Of a stretch of DNA of 64,000 nt, positions 1 to 8,761 are shown in pieces; positions within the stretch are counted from its first letter, which is position 1, and every line of letters starts with the position of its first letter. The stretch is taken from the NCBI GenBank assembly GCA_017134815.1, contig CP071032.1:2786001-2850000 (forward strand). The letters are read 5' to 3'. This DNA is from Lentisphaerota bacterium (GTDB lineage: Bacteria; Verrucomicrobiota; Lentisphaeria; Victivallales; Victivallaceae). A model generated the notes under the pieces. That model saw only the letters and a program-made list of their open reading frames with translations, did not search any database and was not told the DNA's origin. A program made the translations under genes and the position numbers.

Positions 1-1200
1 CTTGCGATATTTATCTTGCGGTAGATCGGTAAGACCGGATAACAGCAGCATCCTGAGCCAGTCAGCAAATACGGGTTCAATAAAAGCTTCTATCATAAAA
101 CGCTGGGCCATTTTCCACATATCCCGCTCGGCAATAGCCCCGGCACGTAAGGCTGAAAAACTTAATCCTTCCAAGTCTTCAAACAAGTTGTTATAAGCAA
201 CAGTCAAGCCTTGGGACACGCTCCTGCCAATGCTTTTCATGAATGGGGCAAAAGCCGATACTGGTTGCTGAGGTGAATGCGTTACCAGACCACGACCTGA
301 AGGTAATTCCAGCAATACCCCCGGCTCCATGCTGAGTCTAGGCAGTTCCTGTTGCTTTGCTTTCCCAGTAGGATCTACGGTAGTGCCTGTTCCGTTATTA
401 TCAGTTATAAACCCCATATGGGATGCTGATACCCGTGCTCCAACTAAACATGTCTCCTCGTATTTATCAGCCATGTTTAAATCCAGTATGGCTCCGCTGG
501 ACAGGGGGTAACCTCGCAACTGTCCGGCAAATGACACCTGAAAAATATGGTAAACATCAGTAGCCGGAATACGTTCATGTCTGACGCCAACCCCGCCGGG
601 CGACAGCTTTCTATGATAGGCTAAAACTTCACCATCATGAGCCAGTTCAATCCCCATAAAGATTTGGTTGCCATGATAGTTATCAAGGTTGTAATCAATG
701 TCGATTTCCATGGAGTCAATAATTTGCAAACTGTAGCTGTAAGGGTTGTTTGCATTATAAACTTTACGTACAAAGCACTCACCATCCACCGCCAGCGTGC
801 GGTCTACTAATCCCAGCAAGTCCAACCAGCTTAAATTCTGTTTGTAAGCACAATATTTGTTGCGGCGTTTCCCCCAAATATGCCAGTGCTGCTCAATTTG
901 ATCATTAGCCTTGGTATCAGGTTCACCATCAACATTTTTAACTCGCATCATCAAGCGAATTCCGGCATTGCCAATAATGTTGGTTTCACGCATTTTAAGC
1001 CATTTGATGTAAGTAGAGTTGTTTTTAGCCAGATCACGAGACCGTAATTTCAACAGCCTAAGATCACTTCTAAGTTCTTCATTGCAAGTAAGAGGATCAA
1101 CTATCCAGTCCATTTCCAAGCGACTATTACGGGCGGCTTGAAAACGACGATTATTAGCATTTGCGGGCCTTCGGAAAATTTGCTTCAAAAGTTTTCGCAT
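1..1200 (-). CDS. Phage portal protein, lambda family (C-terminus beyond window)
   Basis: An open frame of 400 codons runs from an ATG at 1200 off the left edge with no stop. The translation begins MRKLLKQIFRRPANANNRRF and contains ETNIIGNAGIRL, the conserved start of the portal core in lambda gpB-type proteins. Further matches to the family are a WLDLLGLVDRTLAVDGE stretch and RHERIPATDVYHIF. The portal forms the dodecameric ring at the capsid vertex through which DNA is packaged and ejected. The start codon overlaps the stop of the preceding gene by one base (TGATG), which indicates translational coupling. Only the N-terminal part is visible, because family members are usually around 500 residues. 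Confidence 0.9.
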   Translation of the reverse strand, partial: MRKLLKQIFRRPANANNRRFQAARNSRLEMDWIVDPLTCNEELRSDLRLLKLRSRDLAKNNSTYIKWLKMRETNIIGNAGIRLMMRVKNVDGEPDTKANDQIEQHWHIWGKRRNKYCAYKQNLSWLDLLGLVDRTLAVDGECFVRKVYNANNPYSYSLQIIDSMEIDIDYNLDNYHGNQIFMGIELAHDGEVLAYHRKLSPGGVGVRHERIPATDVYHIFQVSFAGQLRGYPLSSGAILDLNMADKYEETCLVGARVSASHMGFITDNNGTGTTVDPTGKAKQQELPRLSMEPGVLLELPSGRGLVTHSPQQPVSAFAPFMKSIGRSVSQGLTVAYNNLFEDLEGLSFSALRAGAIAERDMWKMAQRFMIEAFIEPVFADWLRMLLLSGLTDLPQDKYRK

Positions 1201-1712
1201 CACCTGAACTCCATTCTAATAGTTTGGATTCTTTGATTCTGCGGCAGCATCGTTAAAAACATTTTCCTGAGCTCAAGTAATTCATTTACTGGCAGGTACT
1301 TTAAACGCCTACCATTGTATTCAACCTCAGTTATTGGATCGTCCAACCGTCCTTCCAGTACTGCATCTACAGCTGCAAGCATTTTTTCTGGATAATCCCG
1401 GAAGTCAACACTGGTATCAGATAAATCAGGAACCAATTTGACCTTGCCATTTGTCACTAACTTTCTTATATCACCTTTGACCGCAACACATTGCCACGGC
1501 ACTACGGAAAGCAAAACTCCCTTTAAATCATCACTGGATATGGAGAATTGATAGGCGTTATCACTGGTTGTAGCTGGGATATCCAGAAGCCTATCCGATT
1601 TAATACGAACCAGATAGCGTATATTCCAACTTTCTGAAGTCGGATACTCCGGCAAAGTAACCTCCCAGCTGTGACTGAAACCGGAAGTTAATTCTTTAGG
1701 AAATTCATGCAT
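1200..1712 (-). CDS. Small phage head protein between terminase and portal (gpW-like C-terminus)
   Basis: This 170-residue protein has no membrane segment or signal peptide. The first 115 residues look beta-rich. The last 50 contain a basic GRRLKYL turn followed by the helix PVNELLELRKMF. That pattern resembles lambda gpW-type head-completion proteins, in which a short GRR hairpin precedes a helix, so a role at the portal or neck is plausible. Its position between the large terminase and the portal is where lambda-like phages place gpW. The assignment rests on weak similarity and position. The overlap with the portal start indicates they are made together. Confidence 0.6.
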   Translation of the reverse strand: MHEFPKELTSGFSHSWEVTLPEYPTSESWNIRYLVRIKSDRLLDIPATTSDNAYQFSISSDDLKGVLLSVVPWQCVAVKGDIRKLVTNGKVKLVPDLSDTSVDFRDYPEKMLAAVDAVLEGRLDDPITEVEYNGRRLKYLPVNELLELRKMFLTMLPQNQRIQTIRMEFR

Positions 1713-1746
1713 AAAAAAAGCGCTCCTTTTTTAAATAGAAGCACCG

Positions 1747-3735
1747 TTAACCTAAAGAGAATCCTTTCATCCAATTGCTTTTGATTGGCGTCAAGGTTGT
1801 CTCTGCTTTCTTTGGTGAGGATTTTGGAATATTGAGGCATTCTGCCTTTTTTTGCTGCCAACAGCTTTTAGCCAAATAGGCAATGGCAAAATCCTCAATT
1901 ACCAGATACATCTTACTGGTATCAAAGTAGTCATGCACCCGACTGTTATGGACATAGTTTTCATACATGTGCCCTTCTTTTTTATTACTGGAATCAGGAC
2001 GCATCGCACTGAGTTCACGCACATACTCTTGACTAACCTCCTGCTCTGGCAGCAAATACCAATAGAAATTATCCCGGTTGTTTTGGGTATATATGTAATG
2101 TAATAAGTGAGCTTGATATTCCTTTTTGCGGGCCAAGATGAGTTTGGGATAGTTTTTGGACAAGCAGAACTTTTGACTGCCACGACTGTCACCTTTATAG
2201 GTGTACAACCGTCGATGTTTAGCCACAAAATTCCGCACTTCGTAACCTCGATGTCCACCTTCATCAATTATACCAAGGATGGGTTGGATACCCAGATATT
2301 CCTTATATAACACATCTTCAAGCGTTTCAACTGGAACAATTTCACCGCCTTCATGCTCTGCAGCCAGCTTGCGACGACTGTTGTGTTTATCTCTTTCTTC
2401 AGCTGTAAGTTCCAGAAACTCACAAAACCCATACGCCAGCTGCCAGCGGTTGCAATTGATATCCAAGGCTCGAATCTCCCATTTCCAGCCATAATCCTGA
2501 GTGTCAGCGGAGAGAAATACTGCTTCAATCGTATCTGACGCAGGAAGCTTTGTCGCACAATGGCTTCTGATAGCATCGACCTGTTGGCTGTTGGCCTTAC
2601 GTTCTTTAAAGGGTAACCCTCGCCAAGAGTTATCAAATAAGATTTGCTTTTTCAAGTCGCCAGTGTGCCCGGCCTTAAGCTGCATAGCCGCCACCTTATC
2701 CCAAGCAAATGCCTCAAATTGACTGGCTAAGACCCCCCATTGGAAGCCGTAATGTGGACTTTTGCCTTGCAGTCTTTCCGGGTGGCGATGGATGTAACCA
2801 CCATGTAAGTTCATTGCTCTTTTCATCTTCTCAGGGTGTTCAAATCCACAAGTTGGACATACTAGTCGGGCAGTTCCACTAATCAACCGCTTCTCGGCAT
2901 CAAGGTCAAACTGCAAGTTATGAATATCCGCTGAGCGCATGGTCAATCCCGGGTGCTCGCCTTGTAAAGAGGAGCATTTAGGGTTTTGGCATTTCAAATA
3001 CCAGAAACCCATACTCGAACTTTTGAATTCCTGCCAGATCTTGGAGGCTTTAGTCCCGGTGGCTGAATCCCGGTCAGAACCCTTGATCGTACACACCTTA
3101 TATAATATAGATTCAGCAAATGATCGGGTACGCTTTCGCATATCTTCAAGATTATCCACGGTAGCGGCATGATCTATCCAGTCATCAAGCTCATCGGCGA
3201 CATTGATCTTGGCGGACTTGGAGGTAATTCTGCGCCCTGAGCCTTGAAAAAAACTGGTCAATTGAGAGAACTTATAGCGATCAGCTCTTACTGCTTTGGG
3301 TACAGCCAGTTCGGCCGCTAATTCTGGAATGGCTTCCATTAGCGGCTTAAACTTATCTGTATTAATTTCAGCGGCCTTGTCATCTGATTCATAACAAACC
3401 AGTGACAAACATTGCTGAAAGATAAAGGTCCACAGTAAACCACACACCCAAGCTAAGGTCTTCCCGGTCTGCTCTGGAGCACAAACTGTTACTTCACGCC
3501 GAGTTCCAGCAAAATCCCAGGCATCGATCGGAGCTCGCAGATAAGGCGTTAAGTTTAAGTCAAGCTTGCTCCTGATTCGAGCTGAGACTACATGTTTGAA
3601 ATCTACGTTTTCTTCAGCCCATGCCGACGGGCTCACTTTATGTTTGACACTTAAGCTTCCTGCAACGACTCGAATACGGCTGTCGATAATCCGGTGTACA
3701 GATTCCTGGTACAGTCCTCTACTAATTGATTCCAA
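1747..3735 (-). CDS. Phage terminase large subunit, GpA family
   Basis: This 662-residue packaging motor has an N-terminal ATPase and a C-terminal nuclease. The Walker A motif is APEQTGKT (residues 86-93) and the Walker B-like motif is DELDD (about 181-185), both typical of lambda gpA relatives. A four-cysteine zinc-ribbon-like insert (CQNPKC and CPTCG) lies between the two halves. The nuclease begins at FLSADTQDYGW, where the aspartate is expected to bind metal. It cuts concatemeric DNA and pumps it into the procapsid. The start is a TTG preceded by AAGGAG nine bases upstream, inside the small-subunit gene (85-base overlap). That start is unusual but well supported, and no later start has a comparable site. 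Confidence 0.95.
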   Translation of the reverse strand: MESISRGLYQESVHRIIDSRIRVVAGSLSVKHKVSPSAWAEENVDFKHVVSARIRSKLDLNLTPYLRAPIDAWDFAGTRREVTVCAPEQTGKTLAWVCGLLWTFIFQQCLSLVCYESDDKAAEINTDKFKPLMEAIPELAAELAVPKAVRADRYKFSQLTSFFQGSGRRITSKSAKINVADELDDWIDHAATVDNLEDMRKRTRSFAESILYKVCTIKGSDRDSATGTKASKIWQEFKSSSMGFWYLKCQNPKCSSLQGEHPGLTMRSADIHNLQFDLDAEKRLISGTARLVCPTCGFEHPEKMKRAMNLHGGYIHRHPERLQGKSPHYGFQWGVLASQFEAFAWDKVAAMQLKAGHTGDLKKQILFDNSWRGLPFKERKANSQQVDAIRSHCATKLPASDTIEAVFLSADTQDYGWKWEIRALDINCNRWQLAYGFCEFLELTAEERDKHNSRRKLAAEHEGGEIVPVETLEDVLYKEYLGIQPILGIIDEGGHRGYEVRNFVAKHRRLYTYKGDSRGSQKFCLSKNYPKLILARKKEYQAHLLHYIYTQNNRDNFYWYLLPEQEVSQEYVRELSAMRPDSSNKKEGHMYENYVHNSRVHDYFDTSKMYLVIEDFAIAYLAKSCWQQKKAECLNIPKSSPKKAETTLTPIKSNWMKGFSLG

Positions 3736-4121
3736 GTGTCGTGCTCCTTTTCAGCTAAATGTTCAAGCATAAATTCTGTTATTGGCATTAGGTGCTTTAT
3801 CAATAAGGTGGTATTTAGATCAATAAATTCCTCAAACACCCCCAGACGGTTTTCCATTATGGTCTGCTCAAGCTTTTTTATCTGCGTCTCCAGATGCTTC
3901 TGTTTAGTCAGCTGGAGCTTTTCTTTGGCACTAACCTGAGCATGCTCAGGTTGCTTGCCTTCTAAAGCAGTAATCTCCCATTTGGCATTACGGGCATCTG
4001 GCTTGGAAACATCTTCAGCCGTGTAGACGATACCGTCTAAGATGAATCTGCCTCTTTGGCAGTGCTTCAACACATTCTTGTGACTGATATTATGTTTGTC
4101 ACATACTTCTTGTACTCTCAA
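3651..4121 (-). CDS. Phage terminase small subunit (probable)
   Basis: This 156-residue protein lies directly upstream of, and overlaps, the large terminase gene. The N-terminus (RVQEVCDKHNISHKNVLKHC) looks like a Nu1-type helix-turn-helix. The middle (about 72-100) is a lysine- and glutamate-rich coiled coil, suited to oligomerisation. The C-terminal helices probably contact the large subunit. Small terminase subunits recognise packaging sites next to their own genes, and an array of short repeats lies immediately upstream. There is no direct sequence match to a named family member, so the call is based on position, size and domain layout. Confidence 0.75.
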   Translation of the reverse strand: MRVQEVCDKHNISHKNVLKHCQRGRFILDGIVYTAEDVSKPDARNAKWEITALEGKQPEHAQVSAKEKLQLTKQKHLETQIKKLEQTIMENRLGVFEEFIDLNTTLLIKHLMPITEFMLEHLAEKEHDTWNQLVEDCTRNLYTGLSTAVFESLQEA

Positions 4122-4236
4122 AGTGATACCTCTAATTCTACAGTTGTTATTACAAAAAAATGACCATCTATATTAATGTGGGAGCGTTAACGTGCAGGAA
4201 ATCATTTCAGCAAAATAATGGAAGATATCTGTAGAT

Positions 4237-4394
4237 TTGTACCCCTTTTGTACCCCTTTTGTACCCCCCTTTGAGCTCAACTTGTACCTCTAGGGGTACA
4301 AATTTTGTACCCCCTTTGAGCTCAATTTGTACCCCGGGTACATTTTGAAACCAAGAAAATACATTAATTACCAATAACTTACAACTTGTACCCC
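4237..4394. repeat. Array of TTGTACCCC repeats upstream of the small terminase gene
   Basis: Direct copies of TTGTACCCC start at 4237, 4248 and 4259 (exact 11-base spacing), then 4305, 4327 and 4386. A variant copy TTGTACCTC is at 4282, and inverted copies lie at 4293-4301 and about 4336-4342. A palindrome TTGAGCTCAA occurs twice (4271-4280 and 4316-4325) within a longer duplicated unit. The rest of the 467-base gap between 4122 and 4588 contains no convincing gene. A 78-codon leftward frame at 4207-4443 is formed by the repeats themselves. The position next to terS suggests a packaging (cos or pac) recognition region or an operator cluster. Confidence 0.8.
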
Positions 4395-4588
4395 TAAATA
4401 AAAAAGTTAAAAATTTGTCTAAACCGGGCGGGGGTCCCCCCACCTCGACACTTTACAAATTCTCCACAGTACCTTTAAAGGTTTTAGTAAGAAATAATTA
4501 GACTTGTTTAATAAGAATTAAGCTTGTAATTTACGTATTTCAAAATACAGTTTTATATATAAGTAAAAGGTAACTTTCAGAGGATATT

Positions 4589-7252
4589 ATGTTTTGTGAT
4601 TTTAGTTTATTAAGTAATGAAAGTGATGTTGAGCAAAAGTTCGTCTTACCTCTTATTACTGAGATGGAACCATATGGACTAGGCTATTCAAGTTCAGACT
4701 ATTTTACAAAGCCAAATATAAGACAGTTTGCTATTAATAAAGGACTAAAGAAAAAGAGTTATTTTCCTGATTACGTTATTGTTTCTAACGGAATACCTAT
4801 AATAGTTGTTGAAGTCAAGAAACCCAATGAAGATTTGACTCAGGCATATAGAGAAGCTAGGCTATATGCCAATGAGCTTAATTCAATTCATCCTCCAAAT
4901 ATTAATCCATGCCTAAGAGTTGTTTCAACAAATGGCAATTGCATTTGGGCAGGCCCGGCAGATTGCGATACTCCCCAAATTATAGTTAATTGTGAAAACT
5001 ATAGTACTTGTTCAGATGATTATTTAAAATTGATAGACTTTTTATCAAAAGCAAATACTCAAAATGAGACAAATAACCTAAAAAGCAAATTGCGGGCTAA
5101 TAGTAAATATAATCGACCGACTCTTTTACTAGGAGGGAAAACTGTTCAAGGTGAAGAATTACCTGAGAATAGTTTTGGCGCATCATTGGTATTAGAGTAT
5201 AATTTTTTGTTTAATCCAGTTACTGAGGATGAAAAAGAAGAAGTTGTAAAAAATACATATATAACATCTGGATCGAGAACAAAACATGTATCCGATATTG
5301 AAAAACTTATTCAAAGGGATAATTCAATACTAATACAAAATATCACAACAAAGATAAATGATACCAAACAACCCAACAAAGTATTTAGTTCGTTGAGGAG
5401 TGAAATTACAAGAAACAGAAAAGGACAACTAATTTTATTAATAGGTAATGTTGGAGTTGGAAAGTCAACTTTTTGTGACTATTTAAAAAACGTCTGTTTA
5501 CCTGATGACTTGGTAAAAACAAGTACATGGGTTAAGGCCGATCTAAATAACGCTCCAATGAATAAAAGTAAAATTTACGACTGGGTTAGCGATAAAATTA
5601 TTGACGAGTTGAAAACTATAAATAAGCACATTTCAATTGATAGCTTTGAAGAGCAAAAAAAAATATTTTACAATGAGGTAAAGGAGTTTGAGCAAGGACC
5701 TGCTAAAATTCTGGCTGGAACAGACAAATACAATGAAGAGTATTACGAACACTTAAAAAAGCAGAAAAGTGATAAAGACTTATATCTTAATCGCTTAATA
5801 AATTACCTTTGTACGGGGCGCAACAAAAGGCTTATTGTGACTTTAGATAATTGCGACAAAAGAAGTAGAGATGACCAGCTTCTGATGTTTCAAGTAGCTA
5901 AGTGGCTTCAAGATAACATTAAATGCATAATTTTCCTGCCAATGCGTGATACTACGTTTGACCACCATAGGCGAGAGCCGCCACTCGATACAGTCATAAA
6001 AGATTTTTCATTTAGAATAGACCCGCCAAATCTCAGAGAAGTTTTGCAGCGTAGAGTAGAATATGCTTGCAATAAAATTGAAAGTTCAAATTCAAACAGA
6101 AGAACTTTTGAAATGGAAGGAATTGAAGTTGCTTACGACAAAAGTGAACAAATCAAATTTCTACGCTCAATCATGAAGTCATTATTTGATAACATCTATT
6201 TTAAAAGGTTAATTTCAGGATTAGCTGGTAGGGACATTCGTAAGGGACTTGAAATATTTGTTGACTTTTGCAAAAGTGGACACGTTGCAGAATCTGAGAT
6301 CGTAAAAATTATATCATCTTCAAAGCCTTACATACTAAAGAATGATATAATTGCAAGAGTAATTTTTAAAGGAAAGAATCGCTACTATAATGATGCACAG
6401 TCCAGAGTAAAAAATTTATTTTTTTCTGAAACATCCGATACAATACCAAACCCTTTTACTCGCCTTGCAATTTTAAAGTGGTTGGATAATAAGTCTACAG
6501 TTAGAGGTTCTTGTAATATCAAAGGATATCATCAGGTAAAAGAATTACTTGAAGATCTTATAAAATATGGATTTGGAGAAAATGATGTAAAATCTAGAAT
6601 AGAAGAACTCGCTAGGGCCTCATGTCTTACGACTGAATCTCAGTTGACTTCAGAGCTTAACTATGAACAGGACCTGATTACAATATTACCAGCAGGAAAA
6701 ATAACCTTAGATCTTCTTAGAGATTGTTATTATTTAGCTTGTTGTTCAGAAGATGTTTGGTATAAAGATTATGATGTAGCACAACGCATATCTAAAAGAA
6801 TAAACGATCAAATAGGCAGTGGTATAAATTCATTTGAAACAGTGCTTTTTAATGCTCAAGATATGTTAAATTATCTTAAAAGCTATAAGAATAGCTATTT
6901 GGTAACCCCCCTTATTGATAAGGAGCTTTCATTAGTTTCTTTAGAAGACTCTGTACAAAAGATTGATCAACATATTAAGAAGTCAGAGTCCATTAAAACA
7001 CACACATTGGAAAAGTTTAAAGTTAGCTCAACACAAACTGGGACAATAAAAGATATTACTGAACATGAAATTTTTATCGCCTTGGATACACAAACTATTG
7101 GATGTATACCTTCCTGTTACTTAAATGAAGTACCATTAAATAATTTAAGAAAAAGTCAAAAAGTTGAAGTTGAAATTGTTGAATATAGTGATAGGTATAA
7201 GAAATTAACATTGAAGTTTTCTTCAAGATTTTTAAATACATTAGTTCAATAA
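4589..7252 (+). CDS. PD-(D/E)XK nuclease - P-loop NTPase - S1-like protein, candidate phage-borne defence gene
   Basis: This 887-residue protein is read opposite to the surrounding phage genes and is strongly AT-rich. Residues about 14-125 resemble the N-terminal nuclease domain of type I restriction R subunits. D61 follows FP, E75 and K77 sit in VVEVKKP, and a downstream QAYREA helix (from Q85) completes the pattern. A P-loop NTPase follows, with Walker A GNVGVGKST (286-294), a Walker B-like LDNCD (419-423) and a possible sensor arginine at 453. The last 80 residues (about 806-887) read as an S1/OB-like nucleic-acid-binding domain. No helicase motifs and no membrane segments are seen, which argues against HsdR and against KAP NTPases. 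A nuclease effector gated by a STAND-like NTPase is the best inference. A rightward terminator follows directly. Confidence 0.8.
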   Translation: MFCDFSLLSNESDVEQKFVLPLITEMEPYGLGYSSSDYFTKPNIRQFAINKGLKKKSYFPDYVIVSNGIPIIVVEVKKPNEDLTQAYREARLYANELNSIHPPNINPCLRVVSTNGNCIWAGPADCDTPQIIVNCENYSTCSDDYLKLIDFLSKANTQNETNNLKSKLRANSKYNRPTLLLGGKTVQGEELPENSFGASLVLEYNFLFNPVTEDEKEEVVKNTYITSGSRTKHVSDIEKLIQRDNSILIQNITTKINDTKQPNKVFSSLRSEITRNRKGQLILLIGNVGVGKSTFCDYLKNVCLPDDLVKTSTWVKADLNNAPMNKSKIYDWVSDKIIDELKTINKHISIDSFEEQKKIFYNEVKEFEQGPAKILAGTDKYNEEYYEHLKKQKSDKDLYLNRLINYLCTGRNKRLIVTLDNCDKRSRDDQLLMFQVAKWLQDNIKCIIFLPMRDTTFDHHRREPPLDTVIKDFSFRIDPPNLREVLQRRVEYACNKIESSNSNRRTFEMEGIEVAYDKSEQIKFLRSIMKSLFDNIYFKRLISGLAGRDIRKGLEIFVDFCKSGHVAESEIVKIISSSKPYILKNDIIARVIFKGKNRYYNDAQSRVKNLFFSETSDTIPNPFTRLAILKWLDNKSTVRGSCNIKGYHQVKELLEDLIKYGFGENDVKSRIEELARASCLTTESQLTSELNYEQDLITILPAGKITLDLLRDCYYLACCSEDVWYKDYDVAQRISKRINDQIGSGINSFETVLFNAQDMLNYLKSYKNSYLVTPLIDKELSLVSLEDSVQKIDQHIKKSESIKTHTLEKFKVSSTQTGTIKDITEHEIFIALDTQTIGCIPSCYLNEVPLNNLRKSQKVEVEIVEYSDRYKKLTLKFSSRFLNTLVQ

Positions 7253-7261
7253 TCATTTGAA

Positions 7262-7286
7262 AAAACCCGAAACATATTCGGGTTTT
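7262..7286 (+). terminator. Intrinsic terminator after the nuclease-NTPase gene
   Basis: A perfect 10-base stem, AAAACCCGAA paired with TTCGGGTTTT, has a 5-base loop and lies 9 bases after the stop codon. The T run is part of the stem. It closes the accessory gene as its own transcription unit. Confidence 0.8.
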
Positions 7287-7343
7287 AAAATTAATATATT
7301 ATACTTTTTATTATAGATCCATTTCATACCTCCTATTTTAATG

Positions 7344-7381
7344 ACCCGCTCTGGTCCGCTTATGTCAGAGGCGCAGCGGGT
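7344..7381. repeat. Hairpin-forming inverted repeat in the gap before the first binding-protein gene
   Basis: ACCCGCT (7344-7350) pairs with AGCGGGT (7375-7381), and CTG (7351-7353) can pair with CAG (7366-7368) inside it. It is GC-rich in an otherwise very AT-rich 287-base gap (7253-7539). No T tract follows, so it does not look like a simple terminator. The rest of the gap shows no gene. Confidence 0.5.
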
Positions 7382-7539
7382 GCTGTTACTATTCGCAGGG
7401 CGTTAACCCCTTTCTCAAACTTAAATCTTTTATTCTTGAAAAATATAATATTATTATTTTTGATGATTGAAAATTAATAATTAGAGTTTATAATAATCAG
7501 TCGTTTTTAGAGGAAACTTTTTTAGAATAAAGTGTTTAC

Positions 7540-8556
7540 ATGAGAATTTTATTTTGTATCCTGTCTTTATTCGTAGCTTTAAACCTTTCAGGCAAAGAAA
7601 TCAATGTAACTTACCCTAACTGCCCGTTTAATCTGCAATTGGTAGTCATGAAACATAAAGGCTTACTGGAAAAGGAATTTGCGAAAGATGGGATAAAGAT
7701 AAAGTTTCATGATATCACCAATGGTGTAAAACAAGTCAAGGCAGCAGCAACAGGCAAAGTTGATATATGCGGAAGTCTTAATACTACCAGCATAATTGTA
7801 GCGGCAGGCCAAAATATAAAGCTAAATATTATTAGAGGAGTTTGTAACTCTACCAATACCTTGGCTTTGATGACTACTAATCCAAATATTAAGTCAGTCA
7901 AAGATTTAAAGGGCAAAACTATTGCCTGCGTTAGCAAGCACAACTCTCACCAAGTACTACTTCTAGCATTAGCAAAAAATAATATGACAATAAAAGACGT
8001 CAATTATATCCCGATGTCGAATGCAGAAACATATAAAGCTATGTTTGCTGGCAAGGTTGATGTTGGGATATTGGCCGCGACTGAGGTGGTAAACGCTAAA
8101 AAAAGAGGGGCAAGAATCTTAACAACAGCCAAAGGGCTAATGCGAACTAAGCTAGTTGTTGCGGTTACTAAATCTTTTGCTCGAAAACACCCTGAATGGG
8201 TTGGAAGATATGTGAAAGTCCAAAATGAGGCTATGGAATTTATTAAAAAACATAAGCATGAAGCCTTAGAGTTAGCAGCTAAAGACCTGGGGATTTCTTA
8301 TCAAGATGCTAAATGGTTGTACAACAACACTAAGTTAATCAATACCTTAAACAAAGATGATATAATGAGCTTAAAAGATGATATTGAGTTTTTGTTTCAA
8401 CAAAAACTTATACCCAAAAAAGTAAATATCCTTTCACAGGGGGCTGCTATAGACATCATTTTTGAAAACTTTGTAAGAGACCAAATTAGCATTTGTGCAG
8501 TTAGTTCACGTAGTATTCTTGACGTTTTTAAAAAGTCAAACGATAAATGTTTTTGA
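7540..8556 (+). CDS. Exported ABC-type substrate-binding protein, copy 1
   Basis: This 338-residue protein has a short signal peptide (MRILFCILSLFVALNLSGKE) without a lipobox cysteine, so it is probably a free periplasmic protein. The body follows the NMT1/SsuA/TauA-type binding-protein plan: a GLLEKEFAKDG helix, the TGKVDICGSL lobe junction, SVKDLKGKTIACVS, and AGKVDVGILAATEV. Such proteins capture small sulfonate-, pyrimidine- or phosphonate-like ligands for ABC importers. No permease or ATPase gene is in the window. The next gene is a close paralogue. The C-terminus is about 14 residues longer than in copy 2, apparently because the ancestral stop was lost. The ligand cannot be told from the sequence. 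Cargo genes of this kind are unexpected in a prophage. Confidence 0.85.
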   Translation: MRILFCILSLFVALNLSGKEINVTYPNCPFNLQLVVMKHKGLLEKEFAKDGIKIKFHDITNGVKQVKAAATGKVDICGSLNTTSIIVAAGQNIKLNIIRGVCNSTNTLALMTTNPNIKSVKDLKGKTIACVSKHNSHQVLLLALAKNNMTIKDVNYIPMSNAETYKAMFAGKVDVGILAATEVVNAKKRGARILTTAKGLMRTKLVVAVTKSFARKHPEWVGRYVKVQNEAMEFIKKHKHEALELAAKDLGISYQDAKWLYNNTKLINTLNKDDIMSLKDDIEFLFQQKLIPKKVNILSQGAAIDIIFENFVRDQISICAVSSRSILDVFKKSNDKCF

Positions 8557-8631
8557 CATAGTCGATAAAACTAAAAAAGGACACAAAGTTTTATATTTTT
8601 TAGCACTTTTATCCTTTAAATTAAAAGTTTC

Positions 8632-8680
8632 AATTATGACTTTTAGAGTATAGAGCATTTGACCTCTAAAAGTCATAATT
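8632..8680. repeat. Perfect 17-base inverted repeat between the two binding-protein genes
   Basis: AATTATGACTTTTAGAG (8632-8648) and its exact complement (8664-8680) flank a 15-base loop. A short A/T-rich stretch follows but no clean T run. It could end transcription of copy 1, protect an RNA 3' end, or be a recombination scar of the duplication. Nothing else is seen in the 205-base gap. Confidence 0.7.
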
Positions 8681-8761
8681 TATATTTGAAAAATACGTTA
8701 TTGAAGATTATACTATTTAGTCGTATTAAAGAGGAAAATTATTTACAATTAAGAGGTCGAA

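Noticed and set aside
4207..4443. 78-codon leftward frame upstream of terS
   Set aside because: It is built almost entirely from the TTGTACCCC repeats, has no good ribosome-binding site, and its translation is repeat-like (LKGGTKF, LKGGYKRG).
4589..7252. KAP-family NTPase or type I restriction HsdR subunit
   Set aside because: No membrane segments interrupt the NTPase as in KAP proteins, and no helicase motifs or partner hsdM/hsdS genes are present as for HsdR.
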